Below are positions 16,371 through 25,120 of a stretch of DNA of 64,000 nt, piece after piece. The position numbers were made by a program, and so were the translations under genes. This DNA comes from an uncultured Roseivirga sp. (GTDB lineage Bacteria; Bacteroidota; Bacteroidia; Cytophagales; Cyclobacteriaceae). Below the pieces are notes generated by a model. The model saw only the letters and a program-made list of their open reading frames with translations. It did not search any database and had not been told where the DNA came from. Positions within the stretch are counted from its first letter, which is position 1. The number at the start of each line of letters is the position of its first letter. Where the stretch lies: positions 496,001-560,000 of the forward strand of contig CANLOY010000001.1 of assembly GCA_947493005.1 (NCBI GenBank). Reading direction: 5' to 3'.

Positions 16371-17960
16371 TTATCCATTCATAGAAACAAGGAACTCATC
16401 ATTGCTACGAGTACCCTTCATTCTATCTAACAAGAACTCCATAGCTTCTACTGAGTTCATGTCAGACATGAACTTGCGAAGTATCCAAACTCTCTGAAGT
16501 TCTTCTTTGCTCATTAGTAAGTCCTCTCTACGAGTACCTGAAGCTGGAACATCAATGGCAGGATAAACACGTTTGTTAGATAGTTTTCTATCCAACTGAA
16601 GCTCCATGTTACCAGTACCTTTGAATTCCTCAAAGATTACCTCATCCATTTTAGAGCCAGTCTCAATCAATGCAGTTGCGATGATAGAAAGAGAACCTCC
16701 GTTTTCTACATTACGTGCAGCTCCAAAGAATCTTTTTGGCTTATGTAGTGCATTAGCATCTACACCACCTGATAAAATCTTACCTGAAGAAGGAACTACA
16801 GTGTTATAAGCTCTTGCTAGTCTGGTAATGGAATCAAGTAGAATGACTACATCATGACCACACTCTACCATACGTTTAGCCTTCTCTAAAACAATGTTAG
16901 AAACCTTCACGTGACGATCGGCCTGCTCATCGAAAGTTGAAGAAATAACCTCAGCTTTTACACTTCGTGCCATATCCGTAACTTCTTCAGGGCGCTCATC
17001 GATCAACAAAATGATCAGGTAACACTCAGGGTGGTTTTCAGCAATAGCATTCGCTATTTCTTTCAATAGCACCGTTTTACCTGTTTTAGGCTGTGCTACA
17101 ATCATGCCTCTTTGCCCTTTACCGATTGGTGCAAACATGTCCAAAATACGAGTAGACATCTGGCTAGGCTTAGTGCTTAATTTGATTTGCTCGTCTGGGA
17201 AAAGTGGAGTTAAATATTCAAAAGGAACTCTATCTCTGATTTCCTCAGTAGTCTTCCCATTTACAGATTCAACTCTTAACAAAGCGAAGTACTTCTCGCC
17301 TTCTTTCGGAGGTCTGATTTGTCCTTTTACAGTGTCGCCTGTCTTAAGTCCAAAGAGCTTGATCTGAGAAGGAGATACGTAAATATCATCAGGGCTAGCC
17401 AGGTAGTTATAATCCGAAGATCTTAGGAAACCATAACCGTCTTGCATCATCTCCAACACACCTTCATTTTCAATCAATCCATCAAAATCTTTGATGTTTT
17501 GGTTGTACTGTTGACGCTGGTTTCTTCTGTTATCTCGGTTGTCTCTGTCTTTTCTGTCTTCTCCGCCTTCTCTTTCCTGTCTTGGTTTATGTTCCTTTTC
17601 AGGCTTAGCCTCTTTTTTGTCCTGTTTATCTGTTTTTTCCGGCTTTTTCTCATCAGCCTCAAGAGATGCAGCCTCAGCTACATTTTCCCTTTTTGGTCTT
17701 CTAGGCTTGGTAGGCTTGTCATCAGATTCTTTAGACTTTCTTGCTTTAGGTTTTTCTTTCTTTTCTTCCTCAGCAGGTGCGTCTGGCTTTTCGTCTTTTT
17801 TAACAGGGAGTTTTTCTTCTGGGGTGATGGCTTGCTGATCCAGGATAGCATAAATGAGATCTTGCTTGTTCAGCTTTTTGAAGTTTTTTACCCCCAATTT
17901 CTCAGCGATTTCTTTCAGTTCCGAAAGAAGCATGAGCTTTAATTCGTCAATGGTATACAT
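16371..17960 (-). CDS. rho: transcription termination factor Rho
   Basis: The 529-residue protein has the Rho N-terminal domain (residues 1-45, [22 protein letters not shown]), then about 110 residues of Lys/Glu/Pro/Arg-rich low-complexity sequence, then the RNA-binding cold-shock-like domain ([20 protein letters not shown]) and the RecA-like ATPase with Walker A PKTGKT and [13 protein letters not shown]. It is a hexameric helicase that ends transcripts. It is about 110 residues longer than E. coli Rho because of the insertion, which is common in this phylum. It stands alone with its own terminator. The 247-base stretch upstream (17961-18207) holds no gene and probably contains the divergent rho and serS promoters. 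Confidence 0.97.
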   Translation of the reverse strand: MYTIDELKLMLLSELKEIAEKLGVKNFKKLNKQDLIYAILDQQAITPEEKLPVKKDEKPDAPAEEEKKEKPKARKSKESDDKPTKPRRPKRENVAEAASLEADEKKPEKTDKQDKKEAKPEKEHKPRQEREGGEDRKDRDNRDNRRNQRQQYNQNIKDFDGLIENEGVLEMMQDGYGFLRSSDYNYLASPDDIYVSPSQIKLFGLKTGDTVKGQIRPPKEGEKYFALLRVESVNGKTTEEIRDRVPFEYLTPLFPDEQIKLSTKPSQMSTRILDMFAPIGKGQRGMIVAQPKTGKTVLLKEIANAIAENHPECYLIILLIDERPEEVTDMARSVKAEVISSTFDEQADRHVKVSNIVLEKAKRMVECGHDVVILLDSITRLARAYNTVVPSSGKILSGGVDANALHKPKRFFGAARNVENGGSLSIIATALIETGSKMDEVIFEEFKGTGNMELQLDRKLSNKRVYPAIDVPASGTRREDLLMSKEELQRVWILRKFMSDMNSVEAMEFLLDRMKGTRSNDEFLVSMNG

Positions 17961-18207
17961 ACAATAAGTGTGTTGGGAATCCTCGCGAATGAGGAATATA
18001 AAAATGAATTATGTTTAATGAATAGTTGCTAGAGATGAACCTTGGATATGCATCCTATCATCCTAAGGACTCTACAATATTAGACTAAACAATCCAGACT
18101 GTCAAAGAAAGCCGTCTCTTTTTATCCCTTTCAGGTGTGAAAACCCCTTTTTCCACTCTAAATATTACCAGGAATTGGTTTACTTTGTCGCCTCAAATTC
18201 AATAAAA

Positions 18208-19482
18208 ATGCTACAAGTAGCCAACATCATTGCCGAAAAGGAACGTTTTGTTCAGGGTCTTAAGAAAAGAAATATTGAAGGTGTAGAAGCTTTGCTTGAT
18301 GAAGTTATTGCACTTGACAGCGAGAGAAAGAAGACTCAGCAAGAGCTGGATAGTAATCTTGCCGAGGCAAATAGTATAGCCAAGCAAATTGGTGCACTAA
18401 TGAAAGAAGGCAAACGAGACGAAGCTGAGCAGGTAAAATCAAGAACCGCTGAACTCAAAGCATTGAATAAAGAACTTGGTGAAAAACTGAATCAAACTCA
18501 GGAGTCATTAAAGCAAGCATTATATAATATCCCCAACATACCTCATGAATCAGTACCTGCTGGAAAAAGTGATGAAGACAATGTTGAAATTGAACGTTAT
18601 GGGGAACTTCCTAAACTTGGTGATCATGCTCAACCGCACTGGGATCTGATCAAAAAGTATGACATTATCGATTTTGAGCTTGGTATTAAAATCACCGGAG
18701 CAGGATTTCCTGTCTATAAAGGTAAAGGGGCCAGATTGCAACGTGCATTAGTCAATTTCTTTTTAGATGAAGCTTCTAATGCGGGTTACTCTGAGGTACA
18801 ACCTCCTATTGTGGTAAACGAGGCGTCTGGATATGGAACTGGCCAATTACCTGACAAGGAAGGCCAGATGTACCATATTACTGCGGAAAACATGTACCTG
18901 ATACCAACAGCGGAAGTACCTATTACCAACCTTTATAGAGATGTAATTCTAAGTGAAGATAATCTACCGGTAAAAAATGTTGGTTTCACACCTTGCTTTA
19001 GAAGAGAGGCTGGTAGCTGGGGCGCCCATGTAAGAGGACTAAATAGATTACACCAGTTTGACAAAGTGGAAATTGTACAGGTAAGAAAGCCTGAGGAATC
19101 TTATGAGGCACTTGAAGAAATGTGCAAGCATGTGGCAGGTATATTGAAGAAGCTTGATTTGCCTTTCAGAGTCTTAAGGCTCTGTGGTGGTGACCTTGGG
19201 TTTACTTCTGTACTAACTTTTGACTTTGAGGTATACTCTGCTGCTCAGGACAAGTGGTTAGAAGTGAGTTCTGTTTCTAACTTCGAAACATATCAGGCAA
19301 ATCGCCTGAAGCTTAGATACAAAGACGGAAACAAAAAGTCTGTTTTGTTACACACTTTGAATGGCAGTGCATTGGCTCTTCCAAGAATTATGGCAGCCAT
19401 TCTTGAGAACAATCAGTCTGAAGAGGGCATTCATATCCCTGAAGCGTTGGTGCCTTATACTGGATTCAAAGTGATATCTTAG
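18208..19482 (+). CDS. serS: seryl-tRNA synthetase
   Basis: SerRS charges tRNA-Ser. I use the ATG at 18208 (MLQVANIIAEKERFVQGL), which matches the family N-terminus; an upstream in-frame TTG at 18175 would add 11 atypical residues. The 424-residue protein has the N-terminal antiparallel coiled coil (about 25-105), motif 2 FRREAGSWGAHVRGLNRLHQF near residue 270, and motif 3 with NGSALALPRIMAAILENNQ near the end. In motif 2, class II enzymes commonly show FRxEAGSAGRDTRGL; here it is GSWGAHVRGL, a Bacteroidetes-type variation. Confidence 0.97.
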   Translation: MLQVANIIAEKERFVQGLKKRNIEGVEALLDEVIALDSERKKTQQELDSNLAEANSIAKQIGALMKEGKRDEAEQVKSRTAELKALNKELGEKLNQTQESLKQALYNIPNIPHESVPAGKSDEDNVEIERYGELPKLGDHAQPHWDLIKKYDIIDFELGIKITGAGFPVYKGKGARLQRALVNFFLDEASNAGYSEVQPPIVVNEASGYGTGQLPDKEGQMYHITAENMYLIPTAEVPITNLYRDVILSEDNLPVKNVGFTPCFRREAGSWGAHVRGLNRLHQFDKVEIVQVRKPEESYEALEEMCKHVAGILKKLDLPFRVLRLCGGDLGFTSVLTFDFEVYSAAQDKWLEVSSVSNFETYQANRLKLRYKDGNKKSVLLHTLNGSALALPRIMAAILENNQSEEGIHIPEALVPYTGFKVIS

Positions 19483-19543
19483 CCAACCAGAGTACGCACT
19501 TTTGGTGTGCCTCGCCCAAAACAATAATTATGAAAGTTGGCTA
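19480..19543 (+). promoter_or_regulatory. long inverted repeat covering the TTG start of the lectin-like gene
   Basis: TAGCCAAC (19480-19487) and GTTGGCTA (19536-19543) are perfectly complementary and enclose a 48-base loop that can form an inner CGCAC/GTGTG stem. The left arm overlaps the serS stop and the right arm contains the TTG start codon of the next gene, so an RNA fold here could hide that start. The loop also holds a four-codon ATG mini-frame (19530-19544). A role in control is inference. Confidence 0.4.
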
Positions 19544-21954
19544 AACGCGCGCCTTTTGTTCATATATTACTTTACTCCATCATTTTTTTATCGATGGCCT
19601 CGGGTGAGTTATGTGCTCAAATTATTCCAAAAGTCCAGGCTCAGGACAAATATTGTTTTGACCCTTCACAGTCACTCTCTTTAGATAATATTGTATCGAT
19701 AGATGGTACGGGAACAGACTTGCTGGACGGAATTCAAATCTCCGTTTCTCAAAGCTACAGTGCTATCACAGATGAACTAAGTTATACGGAAGATGATGGA
19801 ATAACTGGTTCATACGATTCAAATAACGGAATACTCACACTATCTGGGAGTGCAGATATTGATACATATAACAAAGCTCTGACCCGAGTATTGTTTTCAA
19901 CCACTGCAATTGATAACACAACTGGTGAAAAGATTATTACGGTGTCACTTTCTAATCTTGATTACTATCCTGAAACCGGGCATTTCTATAAATTCTTTTC
20001 TGAAGCTGGCATACTTTGGACGAAAGCTGAAACGGATGCCTCTAACAAAGATCTTTTTGGTCTAAAAGGTTACCTGGCAACTATCACAACTACCGGGGAA
20101 AATCAGTTCATTCTTGACAGAGTAAGTGGAACTGCCTGGATAGGAGCAAGTGACAAAGACAGCGAGGGTGACTGGAGGTGGGTAACTGGCCCAGAGGCGC
20201 TTGAGGATAATGGAACGGGAAGAAAACTGAGTGATGGTTTTACTAATTGGGAAACAGGAGAACCCAATAATGTAGGCAATGAGGACTACGCTCATATGAT
20301 GGACTGGTCTAGCCCACCAGGAAAATGGAATGATTTACAAGATGCAGGGAGTGGAGGTCAATACAGCCCGACAGGCTACATTGTAGAATATGGTGGGCGG
20401 GCTGGAGACCCAGATGTTTTTTCGTCTATCACTGGTTCTACAACTTTAGACCTTTTGCAAGACTTGACACTCACAGGAGCAGTATCAGTTTGTCCCAACC
20501 TTAGTGGTGTCACCTATACTGCAACCTCACTTACCAACTACTTCTATAATTGGGTTGTATCTGGAGGGATCATTATCAGCGGTCAAGGAACAAACGAAAT
20601 AATAGTAGACTGGGGAACAACAAATGCCAATGCAAGCGTAACTATAAAAGCTACCTCCTCCATCAGCTGCGAAATCAATAAGATACTACCAGTAAAAATC
20701 AATGTTCAATTAGAGCCTCCCTTACCTTTGGGGCCAATTGATGTGTGTTTTACAGATATCAGTACACCTCAGGTATATTCTACTCCCATTACTGCAGGTT
20801 CTAACTATAATTGGATAGTCACAAATGGCCAGATAGTAAGCGGAAATGGCTCTAATAAAATCAGCGTACTTTGGAATGCTTCTGGCACTGGACAGCTGTT
20901 CTTCACAGAGTCTACAAGTACAGCAACTGATATTTGTGATGGTGACTCCCCTGTACTGATGGTCAGATTAAGGGAAGAAATAAACCCTGTGCTATCCATT
21001 AAAAATGTAAGTTGTTCTGGTGGTACTGATGGAGGTGTTGAAATCGCCATTACTCAAGGCCTACCTCCATTTTCATATCAATGGAATGTTGGTAGTGGAG
21101 CCACAACATCAGGTAACATAGTTAGCGGATTGAGAGCTGGCAGCTACTCTGTTGACATAAACTCTTCAAATTGTATTATCAATATCCCTTTTACCATTAC
21201 TGAACCTCAGCCACTGGCAGGTTCCATCGAAGTCACCGATGTATTGTGCTTTGGTGAAGCGACCGGTTCTGCAGAAGCACTGATAACTGGAGGTACAGGT
21301 GCTTATCGATATGTCTGGAGTCATCAGCCAACCGTTAACCAATCCGTTCTGAACAATATCCCAAAAGGTGATTTCCATGTTGATATCTATGATGAAAACA
21401 ACTGTAACATAAGGTTGAACTTTTCTGTAAAAGAACCCGAAAGGTTGATAATAGAAGAAATTCAATCAACACTAATTTCATGTCCAGAAGGAAATGATGG
21501 AACATTACAAGCCACTGTATCTGGAGGAGTTGCGCCCTATACTTATTCTTGGGAAAGTAGTTCGGAAACCGGTGCATTGGCATTAGGCTTTTCAAAAGGA
21601 ACATATCAACTGACAGTTACCGATGCTAACGGCTGTTCAACTTCAGCTTCACAAGATGTAACTGAAGCTACACCTAAGATTCTATTTCCATCGGCTTTCA
21701 GCCCTAATAATGATGGCATAAACGATACTTTTGGCCCCACAACACCTTGTGCCGTTGATTTCAACATGGTAATATATAACAGTTGGGGAGAATTGGTTTT
21801 TTCCACAAAAAACTCTCAGAATACTTGGGATGGTACTTTGAATAACAAGCCCGTACCATCAGGTAAGTACAGTTATATAGCCAATTGGGTTATTGAAGTG
21901 AATAATCAGATAATAACTAATGAGGCAAAAGGTGTAATCAAATTAATAAGGTAA
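19537..21954 (+). CDS. secreted T9SS protein with C-type lectin domain and SprB-like repeats
   Basis: The 805-residue protein starts at a TTG and has a signal peptide (about residues 1-28, ending ELCAQ). A C-type lectin-like domain follows (about 149-290) with the calcium/sugar motifs EPN at 242-244 and WND at 264-266. Then come Ig/PKD-like modules and two or three SprB-type repeats (CSGGTDGGVEIAITQGLPPF, CFGEATGSAEALITGG, CPEGNDGTLQATVSGG). It ends in a gliding-motility type C-terminal domain (from about 718, FPSAFSPNNDGINDTF) that routes it through the type IX system to the cell surface. A role in polysaccharide binding or adhesion is inferred. Confidence 0.9.
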   Translation: MAKRAPFVHILLYSIIFLSMASGELCAQIIPKVQAQDKYCFDPSQSLSLDNIVSIDGTGTDLLDGIQISVSQSYSAITDELSYTEDDGITGSYDSNNGILTLSGSADIDTYNKALTRVLFSTTAIDNTTGEKIITVSLSNLDYYPETGHFYKFFSEAGILWTKAETDASNKDLFGLKGYLATITTTGENQFILDRVSGTAWIGASDKDSEGDWRWVTGPEALEDNGTGRKLSDGFTNWETGEPNNVGNEDYAHMMDWSSPPGKWNDLQDAGSGGQYSPTGYIVEYGGRAGDPDVFSSITGSTTLDLLQDLTLTGAVSVCPNLSGVTYTATSLTNYFYNWVVSGGIIISGQGTNEIIVDWGTTNANASVTIKATSSISCEINKILPVKINVQLEPPLPLGPIDVCFTDISTPQVYSTPITAGSNYNWIVTNGQIVSGNGSNKISVLWNASGTGQLFFTESTSTATDICDGDSPVLMVRLREEINPVLSIKNVSCSGGTDGGVEIAITQGLPPFSYQWNVGSGATTSGNIVSGLRAGSYSVDINSSNCIINIPFTITEPQPLAGSIEVTDVLCFGEATGSAEALITGGTGAYRYVWSHQPTVNQSVLNNIPKGDFHVDIYDENNCNIRLNFSVKEPERLIIEEIQSTLISCPEGNDGTLQATVSGGVAPYTYSWESSSETGALALGFSKGTYQLTVTDANGCSTSASQDVTEATPKILFPSAFSPNNDGINDTFGPTTPCAVDFNMVIYNSWGELVFSTKNSQNTWDGTLNNKPVPSGKYSYIANWVIEVNNQIITNEAKGVIKLIR

Positions 21955-21956
21955 AT

Positions 21957-21994
21957 ACATCAATAAAACCATCGGAAGTCTGATGTGTTTCTTT
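21957..21994 (+). terminator. weak hairpin after the lectin-like gene
   Basis: ACATCA (21957-21962) can pair with TGATGT (21981-21986) over an 18-base loop, followed by the T-rich tract GTTTCTTTCC. The long loop makes this a weak candidate. Confidence 0.35.
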
Positions 21995-22032
21995 CCTTCT
22001 ATCCTTAAATTTAATCTGAATTCTAACTCACT

Positions 22033-22503
22033 ATGCAAATAAGAAAAGGGACTGTAGCCGATCTACCCAAGGTATTTGATCTGATAATGGAGCTTGCTAT
22101 TTACGAAAAAGCACCTGAAGAAGTTGTTAACTCTGTTGAACGAATGAAGGTTGATGGTTTTGGAGAAAAACCGGTTTTCGAATTCTTTGTGGCAGAAGTA
22201 GAAAACGTGATTGTAGGAACAGCGGTTTATTACTATAGGTATTCAACATGGAAAGGTAAGGCCATCTACCTTGAGGATTTGGTTGTTAAAGAATCCGAAC
22301 GAGGAAAAGGATACGGTAAATACCTGCTCGATGCCATAGTGATGGAAGCCAAGGCTACAAATTCAAAACAAGTCAGGTGGCAGGTACTCGACTGGAACGA
22401 ACCAGCGATTAACTTCTACAAAAAGTTAGGAGCCGACCTGGATGGTGAATGGATTAACTGTACACTCTCTGAAGAACAGATTAAAAACTATTCAACTGAC
22501 TGA
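22033..22503 (+). CDS. GNAT-family N-acetyltransferase (SSAT-like)
   Basis: The 156-residue protein carries the GNAT acetyl-CoA loop in SERGKGYGKYLLDAI (R/Q-x-x-G-x-G pattern) and the preceding strand YLEDLVVK, which matches the diamine/spermidine acetyltransferase-like subgroup. NEPAINFYKKLGA is the usual last helix. Substrate prediction (polyamine or amino acid) is uncertain. Its last 16 bases overlap the convergent DUF4286 gene. Confidence 0.92.
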   Translation: MQIRKGTVADLPKVFDLIMELAIYEKAPEEVVNSVERMKVDGFGEKPVFEFFVAEVENVIVGTAVYYYRYSTWKGKAIYLEDLVVKESERGKGYGKYLLDAIVMEAKATNSKQVRWQVLDWNEPAINFYKKLGADLDGEWINCTLSEEQIKNYSTD

Positions 22504-22796
22504 AGTAACGTTCTAAAGGCAGCCATTTTGTTAGGAAACTTCATAAGCGCCTTTTGTTGAAGTTCAGGAGCAAAAGCGGCCATATACATTTGTATGTTTT
22601 TCATATCTGCTGCAAAATACTGAACACTGTATGATGATGACTCAGGATCTTCAGTATTCAGAACTTTGAAAAACTTGTACTCTTCAAACTGATTGGTTTC
22701 CATTACTTCAGGAATATGAACATTTTTCATCCATACTACCCATTCCATTTCCACAGCCTTATCAATAGCTACCGTTACATTGTAGAGAATCATCAC
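22488..22796 (-). CDS. DUF4286-family small protein
   Basis: This 102-residue protein matches the Bacteroidetes DUF4286 pattern: ILYNVTVAIDKAVEMEWVVWM at the start, then HIPEVMETNQF, and a ferredoxin-like dimeric alpha-beta barrel feel. No catalytic residues are known. The start could also be the second Met (22793). A -7-like TAGATTTG lies on the minus strand at 22810-22817, head-to-head with one for the cruF-like gene. Confidence 0.8.
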   Translation of the reverse strand: MMILYNVTVAIDKAVEMEWVVWMKNVHIPEVMETNQFEEYKFFKVLNTEDPESSSYSVQYFAADMKNIQMYMAAFAPELQQKALMKFPNKMAAFRTLLQSVE

Positions 22797-22798
22797 AT

Positions 22799-22817
22799 TA
22801 TATTTGTGACAAATCTA
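22799..22817. promoter_or_regulatory. head-to-head -7 boxes between DUF4286 and the carotenoid cluster
   Basis: TATATTTG (plus strand, 22799-22806) and TAGATTTG (minus strand, 22810-22817) both fit the Bacteroidetes -7 consensus TAnnTTTG and face each other, giving the 13-base palindrome ATTTGTGACAAAT at 22802-22814. The -33 TTG candidates (22780-22782 on plus; CAA at 22832-22834 for minus) have spacers of only 16 and 14 bases, so the promoter call is tentative. Confidence 0.4.
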
Positions 22818-22865
22818 AGGCTTTATCAATTCAAACATTTATTGTTGCCTTGAGTTTCGATATCT

Positions 22866-23549
22866 ATGATCAACAAAATTGATAACCTACCTTTTGTAAA
22901 TCAGAAGAATGCGCTCTACTTGCTGTTAGCGATGCATATCGCTGGTACAATCGGGCTAAGCATACCCGAAACTCAAGAACTCTTTAAAATACTCACCCCC
23001 TTTAATTTGGTTGGAACGGCAGCCATTGTGCTTCATTTTGAAGAAAGGAAGAGCATTGGTTATGGAGTATTCATCTTAGTAACGTTTATAGTTGGTTTTT
23101 CAATCGAGGTTCTGGGTGTTCAAACCGGGGCCATTTTTGGTGATTATAGTTACGGTAAAACACTGGGATTTAAGCTATTTAATGTACCCCTTGCTATAGG
23201 TCTTAATTGGATAGTACTAATCTACTGTACTGCTCAACTAAGTAAGCAGATGTTCGAAAACACATCCGTAAGGATACTATTTGGTTCTTTTTTAATGATT
23301 GTCGCTGACCTTTTAATTGAGCCTGTGGCTATTGCCTATGATTTTTGGAACTGGCAAAGTGTAAACATTCCTTTACAAAACTATTTAGCATGGTTTCTGA
23401 TTAGTGCCTTACTTCACGCAATATTTTCAGTGCTTATGAAAGATTCAAATAATCCATTGGCAGTTAAACTGTTTTACATTCAGGTAGGTTTTTTTCTACT
23501 ATTAAACTTTGTCTGCAATTTGAAAACAATCTTTCAAACAACTTGTTAA
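22866..23549 (+). CDS. CruF-type carotenoid biosynthesis membrane protein
   Basis: The 227-residue protein has about six or seven membrane helices and the family motifs VLGVQTGAIFGDYSYG, VPLAIGLNW and DLLIEPVAIAYDFWNW followed by IPLQNYLAWFL. These match the carotenoid 1,2-hydratase (CruF, PF04240-type) family, which adds water to the acyclic end of gamma-carotene-like pigments. It lacks the PxEExLFF motif of CrtYcd lycopene cyclases, so I do not call it a cyclase. It is the first gene of the cluster and is 12 bases from crtZ. The likely pathway is to a monocyclic hydroxylated pigment of saproxanthin or flexixanthin type. Confidence 0.82.
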   Translation: MINKIDNLPFVNQKNALYLLLAMHIAGTIGLSIPETQELFKILTPFNLVGTAAIVLHFEERKSIGYGVFILVTFIVGFSIEVLGVQTGAIFGDYSYGKTLGFKLFNVPLAIGLNWIVLIYCTAQLSKQMFENTSVRILFGSFLMIVADLLIEPVAIAYDFWNWQSVNIPLQNYLAWFLISALLHAIFSVLMKDSNNPLAVKLFYIQVGFFLLLNFVCNLKTIFQTTC

Positions 23550-23561
23550 GAGAATTAAAGA

Positions 23562-24014
23562 ATGATTACAGCCGTTTTATTGATCATTTTAGGTTTTTTA
23601 CTAACAGAGATTTTCTCATGGTTTATTCACAAGTATATTATGCATGGGTTTCTCTGGAAAATTCATAAAACACATCATGAACACTCAAAAGGCATTTTTG
23701 AATTGAATGACCTTTTTACTGTTGTTTTTGGTGGAATGGCAATCATACTGATATTCAAAGGTATTGACAGTTTCGATTACAGATTCTGGATTGGCTGTGG
23801 AATCAGTCTTTATGGTTTGATGTATTTCATTCTTCATGATGTGCTCATCCATAAACGTTTGAATTGGTTCAGTCGCCCGAAATCAAGGTTTCTCAAGGCA
23901 ATTACGAATGCACACAGAGCACATCACAAAACAAAAGAAAAAAATGATGCAGTATCTTTTGGGCTATTTTTAATACCTAAAAAATACTTTTCAAAAGAAA
24001 GTGAAAGGAGTTAG
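23562..24014 (+). CDS. crtZ: beta-carotene 3-hydroxylase
   Basis: CrtZ is a di-iron membrane hydroxylase that puts a 3-hydroxyl on beta-ionone rings. The 150-residue protein shows the required His clusters: HKYIMH near residue 23, HKTHHEH near residue 35, HDVLIH near 92 and HRAHH near 116, set among membrane helices. Its stop is three bases before the MerR gene, so cruF-like, crtZ and merR form one transcript. Confidence 0.9.
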   Translation: MITAVLLIILGFLLTEIFSWFIHKYIMHGFLWKIHKTHHEHSKGIFELNDLFTVVFGGMAIILIFKGIDSFDYRFWIGCGISLYGLMYFILHDVLIHKRLNWFSRPKSRFLKAITNAHRAHHKTKEKNDAVSFGLFLIPKKYFSKESERS

Positions 24015-24017
24015 GAC

Positions 24018-24905
24018 GTGGCAAAGTATTCAATAAAAGATTTAGAACATCTATCCGGCATCAAAGCCCATACACTGCGTATTTGGGAACAACGGTATAG
24101 TTTAATCGACCCTAAACGTTCTGATACGAATATTAGATTCTATAGTCAATCTGACCTCAAGCTTATTCTCAATGTCTCTCTGCTAAAAGCTAATGGGCAT
24201 AAAATCTCAAAGATTGCCAAAATGTCTAACGAAGAGATGTTTGAAGCTGTTTTGAGTGTAACGGATAATGGTTCAGATTTTTCTGACCAGATTTATGCTC
24301 TTACGCTATCAATGATTGACTTAGATGAACAGCGTTTTGAGAAGATCATTTCATCAAACACTTTAAAGTTTGGTTTTGAAAGTACAATGCTGAATATCAT
24401 CTATCCCTTCCTATCTAAAATAGGAATCATGTGGATGACTGATGCCATCAACCCCGCTCAAGAACATTTTATTTCGCACCTAATCAGGCAAAAATTAATC
24501 GTAGCGATTGATGGCCAGTATGCTACTTTAGAAACAGGTGCAAAGCGATGCATGCTATTTCTCCCTGAGGGTGAACTTCATGAAATCAGTTTACTATTTG
24601 CTAATTACCTAATGCGTTCTCGCAAACACAAAACAGCGTACCTTGGTCAAAATATGCCATTTAATGATTTAAAGATGGCTTTCAACCTATATAAGCCTAA
24701 CTATTTAATGACTATTATCACTACACGCAATCCAAACATCTCTCCTCAAGCCTATCTGGAAAATTTATCAACAGAATTTCCAGACATTCCAATTCTTGTG
24801 TCTGGTTCGCAAGTAATAGGGCAAGATTTAAACGTTTCTGATAATGTGATTTTAGTTGCCAATCCAAAGCACCTCATTTCGTTCATAGAGGGTAGTATTG
24901 ATTAA
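24018..24905 (+). CDS. MerR regulator with B12-binding domain (CarH/LitR-like photoreceptor)
   Basis: The GTG start at 24018 has a good Shine-Dalgarno (AAAGGAG, 24004-24010). Residues 3-70 are a MerR helix-turn-helix (YSIKDLEHLSGIKAHTLRIWEQRY). Residues 90-170 form the four-helix cap with W139-x9-E149-H150, the Trp/Glu/His signature of CarH adenosyl-B12 photoreceptors. Residues 178-295 form the Rossmann B12 domain with E186-x-H188 as the lower cobalt ligand motif. In CarH this protein represses carotenoid genes in the dark and releases DNA in light. Two departures from CarH are visible: Met140 replaces the His next to the Trp, and Ser191 replaces the Gly of ExHxxG. Confidence 0.9.
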   Translation: MAKYSIKDLEHLSGIKAHTLRIWEQRYSLIDPKRSDTNIRFYSQSDLKLILNVSLLKANGHKISKIAKMSNEEMFEAVLSVTDNGSDFSDQIYALTLSMIDLDEQRFEKIISSNTLKFGFESTMLNIIYPFLSKIGIMWMTDAINPAQEHFISHLIRQKLIVAIDGQYATLETGAKRCMLFLPEGELHEISLLFANYLMRSRKHKTAYLGQNMPFNDLKMAFNLYKPNYLMTIITTRNPNISPQAYLENLSTEFPDIPILVSGSQVIGQDLNVSDNVILVANPKHLISFIEGSID

Positions 24906-24986
24906 TGCTAAGCAAATTCGTTTATCATATCTGATTTTAGTTCCACAAAAAAGTCAGACTAAATAATCCTTATTAGCTGTTAGAGC

Positions 24987-25006
24987 TCATTATAGCACTA
25001 TAATGA
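24987..25006. promoter_or_regulatory. 20-bp palindrome, candidate MerR/CarH operator
   Basis: TCATTATAG (24987-24995) and CTATAATGA (24998-25006) are perfect 9-base arms around a CA centre. The site lies in the 215-base gap between merR and the ECF sigma gene. MerR-family dimers usually bind inverted repeats of this size. Assignment to this regulator is inference. Confidence 0.5.
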
Positions 25007-25033
25007 ATATCAAGCTTTTTGTTTTTAATTAAC

Positions 25034-25067
25034 TTTGTTTAACTTTATTGAAAAAATATTAAACAAA
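25034..25067. promoter_or_regulatory. second inverted repeat upstream of the ECF sigma gene
   Basis: TTTGTTTAA (25034-25042) and TTAAACAAA (25059-25067) are perfect 9-base arms with a 16-base spacer. The left arm overlaps a tandem TTAACTTT repeat (25029-25036 and 25039-25046) and a -7-like TAACTTTG (25030-25037). The high A+T content makes chance repeats fairly likely. Confidence 0.4.
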
Positions 25068-25120
25068 ATTATTACTACTTCGTTAAGACTGTAATCGTTG
25101 TTAATTAAAATGTTCTAATT

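Noticed and set aside
17442-17942. Long plus-strand open frames opposite rho (166 and 99 codons).
   Set aside because: They are antisense to the Lys/Glu-rich low-complexity insertion of rho; their Leu/Phe/Ser-rich content is what the reverse of AAG/GAA codons gives. No start context or family match.
19530-19544. ATG at 19530 as the start of the lectin-like protein.
   Set aside because: It reaches a stop after four codons and is out of frame with the long gene.
22866-23549. Lycopene cyclase (CrtYcd) identity for the first carotenoid-cluster gene.
   Set aside because: It lacks the PxEExLFF cyclase motif and matches the CruF pattern (TGxxFGxYxY, IPLxNxLxWxL).
25030-25037. TAACTTTG as a confirmed promoter for the ECF sigma gene.
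   Set aside because: No -33 TTG lies 17-23 bases upstream, so the match alone is too weak in this A+T-rich stretch.
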